Positions 22,196 through 33,167 of a DNA stretch of 64,000 nt are shown here, one piece after another. The position numbers and the translations under genes are program-made. A model generated the notes under the pieces. The model was given only the letters and a program-made list of their open reading frames with translations. It did not search any database and had not been told where the DNA came from. The stretch is from Branchinecta lynchi (taxonomy: Eukaryota > Arthropoda > Branchiopoda > Anostraca > Branchinectidae), in the NCBI GenBank assembly GCA_023053575.1, contig JAKZAP010000017.1, positions 10,671,501 through 10,735,500 on the forward strand. The letters run 5' to 3'. Each line of letters opens with the position of its first letter. Position 1 is the first letter of the stretch.

Positions 22196-23271
22196 AGTAC
22201 CAATCATGAGCGCAAATTAAGAAAAATACTTTTAGCAAAATATGCATTTTTATGATCCCCATGAGCCCATTACCATTTTTGCCTCAAGGGTTTTGCTTAC
22301 AAATGAGGTTCTAGCTCCCTTAAAGTGCGCATCTTCACCGCAAGGTCGAAAAGTACTTTTTGGGATCCCAAAACGTAAGTGGAGGGATACCTATGACATC
22401 GCAAAAGTTGTCCGTCTGTCCGTCTGTCTGTAAGCACGATAACTCTCGAAGGGAATGAGATATTTTGATGAAACTTGGTGTGAGGATTTGTTGGGTCGTC
22501 GGACCAGTCGAGTTCATAGATGGGCTTTATAGCCCTACATTTAGGGGTGGGGTAGGGGCTTCAAATTAAGGAAAAAAAGTTCTCCCGGAATCCGGCCAAA
22601 ACCGGAAAGTTTGTTAAAAGAAAAAGTGTTATTTGAAGTTGATTAGATGTTTGATTTCGGGGTAGGAAGACATGCCGAAGACGATGGTCAAAACAATTTT
22701 CTCGACGGACAAGTAGTTCGCCCGGAATCCGGCCCAAACCGGAAAATTGTTAGAAGCTTAAGTTTTATTTCTAGTTGACTAGAAAAGCGATTTAAGGGTA
22801 AGAAGAGATGCCGAATTCGTCTTTGACAATCATATTTTACCCGGACATATAGTTCGACCGGAATCCGGCTGGAGTCGGAAAATTTGTTATTAGTCAAATT
22901 TTTATTTTAAGTTGATTAGATGTTCATTATTGGGGAAAGAAGATACCCAGAGTTCGTTTTTGAGCTTTCTTTTTTCGCCGGACAAGTAGTTCTGGAGTTC
23001 GGCCGAAAACCGGGAAATTGGCAGAAGTGGCAGGAAGTTTTCGTCAAAACAGATATGACTTATAGGGGTAAACACACATGCTGAATCCATATCTGAACTT
23101 GGTTTTCTCAGATGATTAGCTATTTGGCCTTAAACTGTTTCTGAATTTGAACTGTAAAATTGTTCAAGGAGTCTGGCGATGACTGGATCTGGCTAAGACA
23201 AGACCCAGTTGTCTGGACCAGATATTAATTTTTGGGATCCCATCGAAACGTTTGGTCTTGTTAGCAAACAA
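22196..23271 (-). mobile_element. Family K units followed by a family A element, minus orientation
   Basis: 22200-22340 are reversed K units (CATGAGCCCATTACC, TCAAGGGTTTTGCTTAC). At 22358 a palindrome, TTTTTGGGATCCCAAAA, starts family A reversed: CGTAAGTGGAGGGATACC, ATGACATCGCAAAAGTTGT, a short GTCCGTCTGTCTG run, four 137-base monomers and, at 23235-23270, GGGATCCCATCGAAACG then TTTGGTCTTGTT. The position is immediately upstream of a terminal exon, so the element lies in that gene's last intron. Confidence 0.7.
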
Positions 23272-23281
23272 TACCTTCTAG

Positions 23282-23434
23282 CTACTAGCAGGCGAAACCC
23301 TAGACGAAGCAGAGATCCGTCTCCTCGAAACGGGAAATTACGCAGCAACAATTCAAAGAAGAAACGTATTTGATATTAATGTCGGAACCATATTGAAGAC
23401 CACTGAACCTCCCAACGAAGAAGAGGAGTTCTAG
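23282..23434 (+). CDS. Terminal exon of an unrecognised gene
   Basis: A good acceptor (ATACCTTCTAG) is followed by 50 codons, LLAGETLDEAEIRLLETGNY, then AATIQRRNVFDINVG, then TILKTTEPPNEEEEF and TAG. A poly(A) signal follows 38 bases later. The composition is clearly protein-like, and the frame is closed by a stop exactly at the acceptor, as expected for a spliced exon. Upstream exons must lie beyond the family A insertion or be lost; I found none. The family is not recognised. The LLxG ... LLETxxY pattern loosely recalls the acidic frame at 32376-32618. Confidence 0.5.
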   Translation, partial: LLAGETLDEAEIRLLETGNYAATIQRRNVFDINVGTILKTTEPPNEEEEF

Positions 23435-23471
23435 AAATGCCTTTTACTGTACTTTTTACTTACTAATGTAT

Positions 23472-23477
23472 AATAAA
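23472..23477 (+). other. Poly(A) signal AATAAA
   Basis: AATAAA lies 38 bases after the TAG of the 23282-23434 exon and is followed by AT-rich sequence. This supports that exon being the 3' end of a plus-strand gene. Confidence 0.5.
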
Positions 23478-23563
23478 ATAATATTCGACTGTGTACAAAA
23501 CTCCCAAACAAAAAACCTCCCGCCAACATTTTGCCTACTTTTACAAGTGTTTCGTGCCTATTT

Positions 23564-26500
23564 GTGTTGCGAGAGCAACACTTTGGTTTTGTCCTCGTTT
23601 TTTTTTTTTTTTTTTTTTTTTTCCTATGACTCCGATTTCATTTTATTCCTGGTAACTGAGAAGGGTCTAACCTGTGCGGTTTTTACGGAAAGTGTGGACC
23701 TTAGGCCGGATTGATGAATATGACATTACATTTTGGAAAGCTCCGTAGAACTCTTGCCTGGGGCCAATAAGGATGGTTTTTGCTTGTCATCGAGCCAGAG
23801 CCTACGGTTTGCGAAGAGAAGTGGAGTTGTATAGCCTATGTCAGAGAGGACTATCTGAAGTTGTGTAGCGAACCTTTCGTTTCATCAAAAGATGTTTCTG
23901 CTTTCCAGTGGAAAGCTCCGTTCTAGCACGCAAGCAGGCAGGCACCAGTTTCAAACTGAAGATGGACTAAAATCTATAAGTGTTAAATATATGCGGCAGT
24001 TACCCGGCCCCACAGCCAACATATCTTCTTTGAGTGATGAATAGAAAAATCTACAGAGACAAAAAAGTGGCTTTTTCCCACGGGTCCGAAAGTGCTGCCA
24101 TCTATTGTTTCTGTCCATGTCTGCGACGATTTCAGCTGAGTTTATAATTTTTTTTTTTTGCACTTTGGTTTGTGGTAGAGTAACGGTATCAGATGAGCCT
24201 CTTAAACTTTAAAAGTTCTCTCATTGCTAAAGAAACTAGAGCTTATCCTTTGCTCCTTTCTAAGTCGTGACGTACGTGAACTAAGACAGGTAGAATTTTT
24301 TTTTCGACGGCAATCGATAGCCATTGATGAGCTGATCAAAGTATATGTCATCCATTTTTTGGTACAAAAATTCCTTCATGAGATACACCAGTTTGAAAAT
24401 TTCAAAGGGGTTGACAACTTCATAGTAAGGTACATTGAAACCAAAAATAGGCGATACCAGTTATGATACATATAGAGGACTTTTAAGCAACAGTCGACTG
24501 TTAGCCCATAATCATCTTCGGTAATGAGGGGTTTGCAGCTTTTGCTAGTTGGTATACCTGTTATTTGTTTCCGGTGTATTCGATGGTAAGAACAATTTGG
24601 TTCCCAATGGCAAGATATGCAAGGGACTTGTAAGTAATAATCGGCTGTTATGCTACAATCATCTTCTGCGATGATGGGTTTGCAGCTTTTGCTAGCTGGA
24701 GTACCCACTATTTGTTTCCGGTTATCTTAATATATATCACGGGAGAGGGACTTGTAAGTAGGAATCGGTTCACGAGGGGCTAGGAATTTTTGCAAATGGG
24801 TGCACATTGTATTCGATTTCTATAAATCTGACGGTAAGAAAGTTTGTGTCGATGGTCTATCAATGTAACCGAGGATTAACTGTTTACACAACGGATACAA
24901 ACGAAAATGTAAAGCAATGAGGTAGTTTCATAATAATTAGTAGTGTCAGCTATGGTATTTTAATCCTGAAAAGTTACGGATAGGTTTCTATTACCAACTA
25001 GATTATATAAGATATTGTTCCAAGTTTTCATCCGTCACGATGTCTACGATTGAAAAGGATAAAGTACAACTGACTGCAAAGTTAATTTAGTCCCTTCTTC
25101 CTATATTATTTTGTTGTTGTTTTTACAACGCTGAAGAATACCTTTTGATCATATGATTAATTTTTTTAGAACATCCCGTTTAAAAAGCTTATGCAATAAT
25201 CATCTTCAGCGATGAGGGGCTTGCAACTTTTGATAGCTGGTGTATCCATTATTTGTTTCCCGTGAATTTGATGTCAATAGCGGGAGACGGACTTGTAAGT
25301 AAGAATCGGTTCACGAGGGGCTAGAAATTTTTGAAAATTGGTGCACATTGTATTCGATTTCTGTAAATATGACAGTAAGAAAGTTTGTATCGATGGTCTA
25401 TCGCTATAACCTAGGATTAACTGTTTACGCAACGGGTACAAACGATACGGTAATGTAAAACAATAAGGCAATTTTGTAATAATTAATAGTGTCATCTATG
25501 GTATTTTAATCCTGAAAAGTTACGGATAGCTTTATAATATCAACTAGATTATGTAAGATATTGTTCCAAGTTTTCATCCATCACGATATCTACGATTGAA
25601 AAGGATAAAGTTCAACTTCGACGGCAATCGATAGCCGCTGATGAGCTGATCAAAGTATATGACATCCATTTTTTGGTAAAAAAAATTCCTTTATGAGATA
25701 CACCAGTTTGAAAGTTTCAAGGGGTTGACAACTTCAGTAGTAAGGTACACACTGAAACCAAAAATAGGCGATACCAGTTGTGAGACATTTAGGGGACTTG
25801 TACGCGACAGGCGACTGTTAGCTCATAATCATCTTCGGCAATGAGGGGTTTGCAGCTCTCGCTAGTTGGCGTACCTGTCATTTGATGAACAATTTGGTTC
25901 CCAAATGTAAAACATGCAAGGGACTTGTAAGTAATAATCGGCTGTTATGCTACACAAATCTTCAGCGATGAGAGGTTTTCAACTTTTGCTAGTCGGTGTA
26001 CCCATTATTTTTATCCGGTGAACTTGATGTCTATCACGGAAAAGGGACTTGTCAGTAGAATCGGTGCACGAGGGGCTAGAAATTTGTGCAAATTGTTGCA
26101 CATTGTATTCGATTTATCTAAATCTGACGGTAAGAAAGTTTGTATCGTTGGTCTATCGCTGTAACCTAGGATTGACTGTTAACGCAACGGGTACAAACGA
26201 TACTGTAATGTAAAACAAGGTAGTTTCGTAATAATTAATAGTGTCATCTATGGTATTTTAATCCTAAGAAGTTACGGATAGCTTTATAATACCAACTAGA
26301 TTATGTAGGATATTATTCCAAGTTTTCATCCGTCACGATGTCTACGATTGAAAAGGATAAAGTTCAACTGACTGCAAAGTCAATTTAGTCCCTTTTTCCG
26401 ATATGCTTTGTTGTGGTTATGGCAATCGATAGCCCTTGAAGAGCTGATCAAAATATATGCCATCCATTCTTTTGAACAAAAATCCTTCATGAGATAAACC

Positions 26501-27143
26501 AGTTTGAAAGTTTCAAGGGGTTGACAACTTCAGGAGTAAGGTACACACTGAAACCAAAAATAGGCGATACCAGTTGCGAGACATGTAAAGGACTTGTAAG
26601 CAACAGTCGACTGTTAGCTCATAATCATCTTCGGCAACGAGGAGTTTCAGCTTTTGCTAGCTGGTATACCTGTTATTTGTCTCAGGTGTATTCGATGGTA
26701 AGAACAATTTTGTTCCCAATTGTAAGACATGCATGGGACTTGTAAGTAAGATCGGTTCACGAGGGGCTAGAAATTTTTGAAAATTGGTGCACATTGTATT
26801 CGATTTCTGTAAATATGACAGTAAGAAAGTTTGTATCGATGGTCTATCGCTATAACTTAGGATTAACTGTTTACGCAACGGGTACAAACGATACGGTAAT
26901 GTAAACCAAGAAGGTAGTTTTGTAATAATTAATAGTGTCATCTATGGTATTTTAATCCTGAAACGTTACGGATAGCCTTCTTCCGATATTGTTTTGTTGT
27001 TGGTTTTACAACGCTAAACAACAGCTTTTGATTATGTGATTATTCTTTTTAGAACATACCGTTTTAAAAGCTTCGATAAGTTGACAATTTCAGCATTTAA
27101 CCGACAGCGAAGAAACAAAACCAAAGTGTTGCTCTCGCAACAC
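23564..27143 (+). mobile_element. Family C element, copy 2, complete with 28-bp inverted ends
   Basis: The ends are exact inverted repeats: GTGTTGCGAGAGCAACAC plus TTTGGTTTTG on the left, and the complement at 27116-27143 on the right. Each terminal 18 bases folds into a GTGTTGC/GCAACAC hairpin with a GAGA loop. The first 900 bases match 13275-14150. The interior contains about four composite repeats built from GATGAGGGGTTTGCAGCTTT, CACGAGGGGCTAGAAATTT, CGATGGTCTATC and AACGGGTACAAACGATA blocks. There is no transposase-like frame. It lies between the 23434 gene end and the 27270 gene start. Confidence 0.8.
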
Positions 27144-27269
27144 TTTAGCCGGCGAAGCCGGACAAAGGTTGCCGCAACACTTCACGTTGCCCGGGCAACG
27201 TAGGTCTAGTTCAGCTCTTGTTTTGTTTCTTGATCAGTTCAGAATTGTTTGCGTTAAAGTAAAGAAGCA

Positions 27270-27416
27270 ATGTCGTATAAAATTGTGCCAACCCAGAAGG
27301 CAAAACCAGGAGATCCAAATCCACCAGTTAACTTGCATCACGCAGGTAAGAATGATTCCTTGATTAACAAGAGCTGGAAGCTCCTGCAGCACTTGCAAGG
27401 CTGGGTCGTAGGATGA
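27270..27416 (+). CDS. Small ORF or first coding exon, unrecognised
   Basis: An ATG with an acceptable context (AAGCAATGT) opens MSYKIVPTQKAKPGDPNPPV and NLHHA, reaching a strong potential donor GCAG then GTAAGA after 27345. If it is not spliced, the frame continues (GKNDSLINKSWKLLQHLQG ...) and stops at 27416, giving 48 residues. If it is spliced there, the nearest in-phase acceptor (CTCCTGCAG, 27389) would leave a 44-base intron and add ALARLGRRMK before a GTAGGA donor. Both readings are coding-like. It begins 126 bases after the family C right end. Function unknown. Confidence 0.45.
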   Translation: MSYKIVPTQKAKPGDPNPPVNLHHAGKNDSLINKSWKLLQHLQGWVVG

Positions 27417-27479
27417 AAGTAGGAATTCGTCAATTCGTGTGTTGGTTTAATTGCGATTTGTAAGCAAAACCCTTGAGAT

Positions 27480-27840
27480 AAGAATGATCATGGGTCCTTA
27501 GAAACTATTTTATTTGTGCATTTGGCCGTGATGATGCGCACTTTAAGGGCGCTGGATATTCATCTGTAATGAACACGCTTGAAGCACAAATGATGATAAG
27601 CTCATTGGAATCATGAAAATATATATTTTGTTCAAATTACTATTTGTACAGAAACTCACTTGTAAGCAAAACCCTTGAGGCAAAAATGATCATGGGCCCT
27701 TGCGGATCATGAATATATATCGTTTGGCTGAAGTATTTTTTTGACTTTTCGGTTAACAAACCCACTTTAAGGGTGCTAAAAATCAACTTTTAAGCAAAAC
27801 CCTTGAGTTAAAATGTATTTTTTTGTACTTTTTAGGATTA
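27480..27840 (+). repeat. Family K tandem units
   Basis: Three to four diverged units with AAGCAAAACCCTTGAG, AAATGATCATGGG(C/T)CC and TTTAAGGG(C/T)GCT, like 5770-6030. They are noncoding. Confidence 0.65.
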
Positions 27841-27894
27841 GTACTTTAAATACCTTAGTACTTCGTATCTGAGAAGTGACAATTTGGTGAATAA

Positions 27895-28520
27895 CCACCA
27901 CGCAATAGGCTACAAATGTTTCGCGTAAATAATAATAATAAACCAGTGTTACATTTATAATTGAGATTATACAAGTTCATCAAATCTCATTCTGATACTC
28001 GGCATTTTGAGTTGTTGGCACTTTGAGTGGGCATTATGATCCTGGGCATTTTGAGTGTTAGCCGCTAAATAATCTATCTGACTCTGACAAAAGGAAATGG
28101 GTGGTTCCCAAAATCACCACGATCTTTTTGCCCACTCTCACAATGCCCACGATTAAAATGCCCACGGTTCAAAATGCCCACGATCAAAATGACCACGACT
28201 TGAAATGCCCATGACTCAAAATGCCCTCGATTGGATAAATTTGAGGTTTTCAGTCCGTAATTAGGCGTGATTGAGTGACGGGAGAAGTAGACCGAGTATC
28301 CGAATGACGATAATCGTTTGATGAACTTATATAATCTCAATTATAAATATAACACTGGTTTATTATTATTTAGAAGAAACACTTGTAGCCTATTGCATCG
28401 TGGTTAGATGCCGCAAAAGCGCAAAGTGGGCATTTTGAGTTGTTGGCATTTTGAGTCGTGGGCATTATAATCGAGGGCATTTTGAGTGTGGGTATTTTGA
28501 CTGTTAGCCAAGGAAATAAC
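27895..28520. repeat. Family F copy, rearranged
   Basis: AATAAACCAGTGTTACATTT (reversed) near 27940, a GGTGGTTCCCAAAATCACC block at 28102, (A/C)AAAATGCCCACGA(C/T) units at 28140-28230, a TATAAATATAACACTGGTTT block near 28340 and GGGCATTTTGAGT units at 28430-28500 are all family F modules. The order differs from 17284-18300, so this copy is rearranged or composite. The 88-codon minus-strand frame here is a repeat artefact. Confidence 0.55.
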
Positions 28521-28639
28521 CACTTTATCAGTTCATTACCACGCCGGACGGGTTTTCCGTATCAACTGACACGCTATCCGCCGAAAGGTTGCCGCGTCTA
28601 TCTCAAATGAGCTCGAATGGAGCCAGTGCTCCAGGAGGT

Positions 28640-29365
28640 ATAACCCCGAAATTCTGTTTTATCCAACACTTCTTCTTGTATGTAAAGGTCACGCAACCTG
28701 AGATCGTATTCTGAAGTCCCAATTATTCATGGAAGGCAGGAAGTGGGCTGGGGGGGGGGATCTAGAATCGACTAAGCTAGCGTTCGAAGTCGTTTCAGGA
28801 AAATGTTAAAGCAGAGGCTACTGTATGCCGGTATTTCCGAGCGGAAAAGATCAAGGTCAAGAAACGCGAGATCATATTCTCAATACCCAGATCTGGTTAT
28901 TAGTGGAGATCAGGCCCCTTATGCGTGTCTGTGTGTGTGTGTGGGGGGGGGGGGGGGTCAAGACTCGACCAATTATTCCCTGAAACTGTAAAATCAGAGG
29001 CATATGCCGGTAAATACTCCTTGAGCCCTAGCTGACTGAGAAGAAACACAAACAATGGCTAAAAACTGAAAGTCAGCTCGATCTTCGTCGGCGATATTTC
29101 GGCCCCTTCTTGGAAAGGGCCCTCACCAGGCTGATGAGGCTAACCCTCGTTTAATATGTGTATGCCGATATTTCCAAGCGGAAAGAATCAAGGTCACGAA
29201 ACCTGAGATCGTATCTTCAAGGCCCAAGGAAAGGCTGGGGGTGTCGAGTCGGCTAATGCCAGCATTCGAAATCACTCCCTCACAATGGAAAAGCAGATAT
29301 TTTTCTGACCAAGCGAACCAAGCTGACCGAATTTTGTCAACACGCATATGGTCCTTCCCATGAAT
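28640..29365. repeat. Family J fragments, one family E piece and GT/G runs
   Basis: Three related segments (about 28670-28710, 28830-28890 and 29160-29225) share ATTTCC(G/A)AGCGGAAA, AAGGTCA(A/C)G(A/C)AAC and GAGATC(A/G)TATTCTCAA. Near 29090-29130 is a family E piece (CGATATTTCGGCCCCTTCTT). GTGTGTGTGTG followed by a G-run lies at 28929-28958. No gene was seen. Confidence 0.5.
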
Positions 29366-29566
29366 TAATTACAATCATAAGGAACTAGACGACTCGAGGC
29401 TCAACATACACTCTCGTGAGGCCTTAGCTACGTTTGTAGGTCGCCTATCCCGTAATTTATCTAATTTCGACAGCTATTTACGACAACCTATCGAGCTTTC
29501 GATCAAGCAGTCACAACGAGAGTCTTCAGCTGTTCTTTACTTGGATAGGTGCCAAGGAAAAGCCTG
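29366..29566 (+). pseudogene. Coding-like remnant, unrecognised
   Basis: An open stretch without a start codon reads INYNHKELDDSRLNIHSREA, LATFVGRLSRNLSNFDSY and LRQPIELSIKQSQRESSAV before a stop. The composition is protein-like and it is flanked by repeats. It could be an exon, or a relic of a transposable-element protein. No motif settles which. Confidence 0.25.
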
Positions 29567-30014
29567 AGAGGGAATAACGCTTTCCAGTTTTTCTTAAGCT
29601 ACAAGGGCTCGGTAAACACCATATTCTTCCAACACAGACCATTCGCACGAAGCCCAGTAGGCGGGCAATTCCCCGCTAGAAAAGAAAGACATTTCCAAAA
29701 GGTTAGGAAGGCGAAATTTCCAATCGCATGCGACGGTGGCATTTGTAAGCAACATCATGTGTGGTACAATTGATGAGAAATTTTGCATTTTATGAGTGAA
29801 TGTGGTGAGTTGGGGGGATTAGTTTTATGGGAAGAGGGGTTAATAGCTTTGATTGGAGATAGGTGCTCTGCAGTAATGAGAAACCTGGCCGTATTCGTCC
29901 GGTTCACAGCGAAGCATCGGGAGCATGTAATGAAGTGTTATGATACTTATATTTTTATCTAGGATGTTCGTTTTTTTTTGTTATATTTGATCCTGTTTGT
30001 TATATTCTGTATGA

Positions 30015-30352
30015 AGATGCTATTCTGGCGGTTTTCGGCTCTTTCTGGCAATGTTTGTCATGCACAACATCTCATGCGTAATGTTTGTCGCGACAACAGA
30101 TTACACCTCAAGTGTTGTCTGCTGAGGGTTGTCGGCGAAACGTCTCCGTGACACAACGTCCCCCTGGCGAAACGTCCTCGGCTATAGATTTTTGTTTTCA
30201 TCGTCGAGGGATAGCTAGGCCTGAGAGATTACTGATTGCGTCATCAGTTCAGACAAAAAGATGTTCTTGGAATATAACATTTTCAAAACCACGATGGGTT
30301 GACTACTTCAGCATTTAACCGATAGTGAAGTAACAAACCAAAGTGTTGCTCC
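30015..30352 (+). repeat. Family G copy joined to a family C right-end fragment
   Basis: 30015-30130 is family G (TGGCGGTTTTCGGCTC, GTTTGTCGCGACAACAGATT). A GGCGAAACGTC-repeat piece follows. Then 30190-30352 matches the right end of family C: GATTACTGATTGCGTCATCA, TGGGTTGACTACTTCAGC, ATTTAACCGATAG and AACCAAAGTGTTGCTC. The last hairpin arm is lost. It is a composite of fragments. Confidence 0.6.
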
Positions 30353-31147
30353 CAGCTATAGTCATTTCTGAAAAAAAGCGCAAATTTTGTTTGTCAGTTT
30401 CTTTTTATCCTTTACTGAATCGGTTTATTTGTGTGTTAGTTTACGCTGCGATATAACTGACTAATCTCACCTTTGTTTGACGTTTATTATTAAAGGATTT
30501 AACCCGTGTTACCTAGATTTACTGTATCTCTCTACCTAACTAATCGTTCCATTCGCTTTCGTTTCCTCGCTTCTCATGTCATTTGTATCCACCATAACGG
30601 CACTACACTAATTTTTGCCTTCTGCGTGTTTTACCCTCTTTGAGCCACAGCGGGCTTCCCCTTTCTCTGAGGAGCATATTGATCGAGTCCATTGCAAGGC
30701 ATATTACTCTAGATATTTTAATTACAAACAATACATTTATGAAGCAACCGGTCCATGTCTGGTCTTTTCTGCATATAAGGAATGTTTCTTCATCTGTGAT
30801 GCGCACTCTGAAGTTGTTTTACCTCGATCATACCTTGAAGATCGAGGCGAACTTAAAAATCTATGCTTGGGGAAGTTTTGTCATGGGGACGTTTCACCTG
30901 GGACGTTTCGTCGGTAAGCCGTCTGTTGAAACCACGCATCTTCGTGTTTTCTCTTACGAAACTTCTGACACAGTAGTAAGAGCTGTGCTTTAAAAATGTG
31001 AATGCGCCTGACCTGTATTCAAATCCGGAATTAACACCTGACTTCAAGGTTGGTCCAAGGTTTTGCTTATCGGTTCTCGATCACAGTCTACAGGTAAACC
31101 AAACAGGGAAAACTGGAGACACAAAGTCAATGGACAGAAATCAATAA
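30353..31147. other. No supported feature
   Basis: Overlapping open frames of 100-117 codons (30615-30917 and 30640-30993, plus strand) and of 67 codons (minus strand) occur, but none has recognisable motifs, splice context or a poly(A) signal. A GGGACGTTTCGTCGGTAAGC block at 30898-30917 recurs at 33088-33107, so part of the interval is repeat DNA. Confidence 0.4.
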
Positions 31148-32285
31148 TACAAAAACAAGACCAAAGGTTTCGATGGGATCCCAAACGTTGAATATTTGAT
31201 CCAGACAATCGGGTCTTAGAGATACAGTCTTCGCCAGACTCCTTGAGCACTTTACTAATAAAATTTAGAAACAGATTAAGGCAAATGGAAATCATCTGAA
31301 AAGATCAAGTTCAAATATTGATTCAGCATGTATGTTTACCCCTATAGCCTGCGTCATATCTACTTTGACGAAAGCTCCTGCCTTACTTCTGAAAAATTTC
31401 CGAAATCCAGCCGGATTCCAGGCGAACTACTTGTCTTGCAAAAAAATGAAGTTCAAAAATGGATTTAGCGTATCTCCTTACCCATATGTCGAACTTCTAA
31501 TGAACTTCTGATAAAACTTCAAATGTTAACAAATTTTCCGATTTCAGCCGGATTCGTGGCCAACTATGTGTCCAGGTAGAAAATCATTGTCATGCACTAA
31601 TTCAGCATGTCTTCTTACCCATAAATCGAACACCTAATGAAAGTTCATATAAAACTTTTACGTTTAACAAATTTTCCGATTTCGGCCGGATTCCGGGCGA
31701 TCTACTTGTCCGGCGAGAAAAATAATTTTCATATTCGGATTCAGGATGTTTCTCTATCCGTAAATCGAACCTCTAATCAACTACAGATCAAACTTTTACT
31801 GTGGACACATTTTCCGGTTTTTGCCGGATGCCGGCCGATCTACTTGTCCGACAAGAAAATCATTTACATATTCAGATTCAGCATGTCCTCTTACCTCTAA
31901 ACCCGACATCTAATCAACTTCAGATAAAACTTTTAGTTTTAACAAACTTTCCGGTTTTGGCCGGATTCCGGGTGAACTACTTGTCAAATGGTTTTCGTAT
32001 TCTTGTTCAGCATGTCGTCTTAGCCCTTAATTGACTATCTCATTAGCTTTAAAAAAATATTTTGTTCGCCCCTTAATAAAACCCTTCACCCTCCCCAAAT
32101 ATGCAGCTATCGGGCCCATCTACGAACTCGACCTTTCCCTTGACTCGAAGAGTCCTCACACAAAGTTTCATCAACATATCTCATTCCCTTCGAGAGTTAT
32201 CGTGCTGACAGACGGACGGACAGACGGACAACTTTTGCGATGTCATAGGTATCCCTCCACTTACGTTTTGGATCCCAAAAACTAA
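31148..32285 (+). mobile_element. Family A element, copy 3
   Basis: It starts AACAAGACCAAAGGTTTCG then ATGGGATCCCAAA. Five or so 137-base-type monomers follow (CCGGATTCCGGGCGA, CTACTTGTCCGGCGAG, TTCAGCATGTC), then CAAAGTTTCATCAACATATC, CAGACGGACGGACAGACGG, AACTTTTGCGATGTCATAGG and GTTTTGGATCCCAAAA. The boundaries agree with the 8145 and 22358 copies. It has no coding capacity of its own. Confidence 0.75.
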
Positions 32286-32375
32286 TTTAACGTATGAATC
32301 ATAAAATAAGAAGAATTAAATACCCCCCAAAAAGATGGGACACCCTCACCAAAGAATCCACTGTGGTAAAAATCT

Positions 32376-32618
32376 ATGCACAGTAGCAATTTGCGAACTG
32401 ACAGACTGATGGACAGTTTGCATCATTTTGAAGACTCCGAGAGACGTCCGAAATGCCCTACCGAAGAAGAAGAAGACGAACCCGAATTGGACCATTTGCT
32501 GTCCGGAGCGGTCCATATTACTGAAGAAGAAGACTATTTAAATGTTCTCGAGACGAACCAGTTTAGCCTGAAGTGGGCCTCGCATTTCTTCTTCAACAAG
32601 ATCGGAGATAGGACATAA
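32376..32618 (+). CDS. Acidic ORF, possible terminal exon
   Basis: The open frame ends in a convincing stretch: HHFEDSERRPKCPTEEEED, EPELDHLLSGAVHITEEEDY, LNVLETNQFSLKWASHFFF, then NKIGDRT and TAA. The first residues (MHSSNLRTD) look less constrained, and possible acceptors (for example GATGGACAG at 32414) lie inside, so the real exon may begin there. A possible AATAAA is at 32748-32753. It starts about 90 bases after the family A element. The acidic EEEED run and YLNVLETNQF recall the 23282 exon only loosely. No family is recognised. Confidence 0.4.
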   Translation: MHSSNLRTDRLMDSLHHFEDSERRPKCPTEEEEDEPELDHLLSGAVHITEEEDYLNVLETNQFSLKWASHFFFNKIGDRT

Positions 32619-32747
32619 CTGTGACAAAAGAAAAGTCAGACAAAGAAAGCACGTTTGAACACGTTCAGAAATAAGCCTGCCTTCAAGGTATATCAACAAG
32701 GCGTATAATCAATAAGAAGGAATACGACCAAAAACAAATGTGTAAAC

Positions 32748-32753
32748 AATAAA
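32748..32753 (+). other. Candidate poly(A) signal AATAAA
   Basis: AATAAA occurs 130 bases after the TAA of the acidic frame at 32376-32618. It is weak evidence that the frame is a 3' terminal exon, because AATAAA is common in AT-rich DNA. Confidence 0.3.
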
Positions 32754-33167
32754 AGGCATACAAACTTACGAAATCACAGTATTCAGGCGTACCAATATAA
32801 ACGGGACTTAAAGCAGCCGACATCACTGACGCAGAGCAGCCAACCTAGAAAATAATTTGTAATGTTACGGAACATCTCAACAGCCGTCTTTCTATTCGGA
32901 CAGGCTGTCTCTATACTCTATTCGAAAACCGAAAGCACATCACCGCATTTTGTCTTTTCGTGGTGAGGGAGTAGAGGGGTGCCGGCCTAGAAGGATTTGG
33001 CATCATTCCACACGGAAAAATTGAGACTTCCTTAACGTCTAAGAACCTTGAAGATTGGGGACGTTTCGCCACGGCACGTTTCGCCGGGGACGTTTCGTCG
33101 GTAAGCTGTAAGTCTAAGAATTTACATATGGAACTGATGACAACATCTTGAAAAATTCCGAAAACCT

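Noticed and set aside
30640..30993. 117-codon plus-strand frame overlapping a 100-codon frame and a minus-strand frame
   Set aside because: Three overlapping frames with no recognisable domain; part overlaps a GACGTTTCGTCGG repeat. Left as unsupported.
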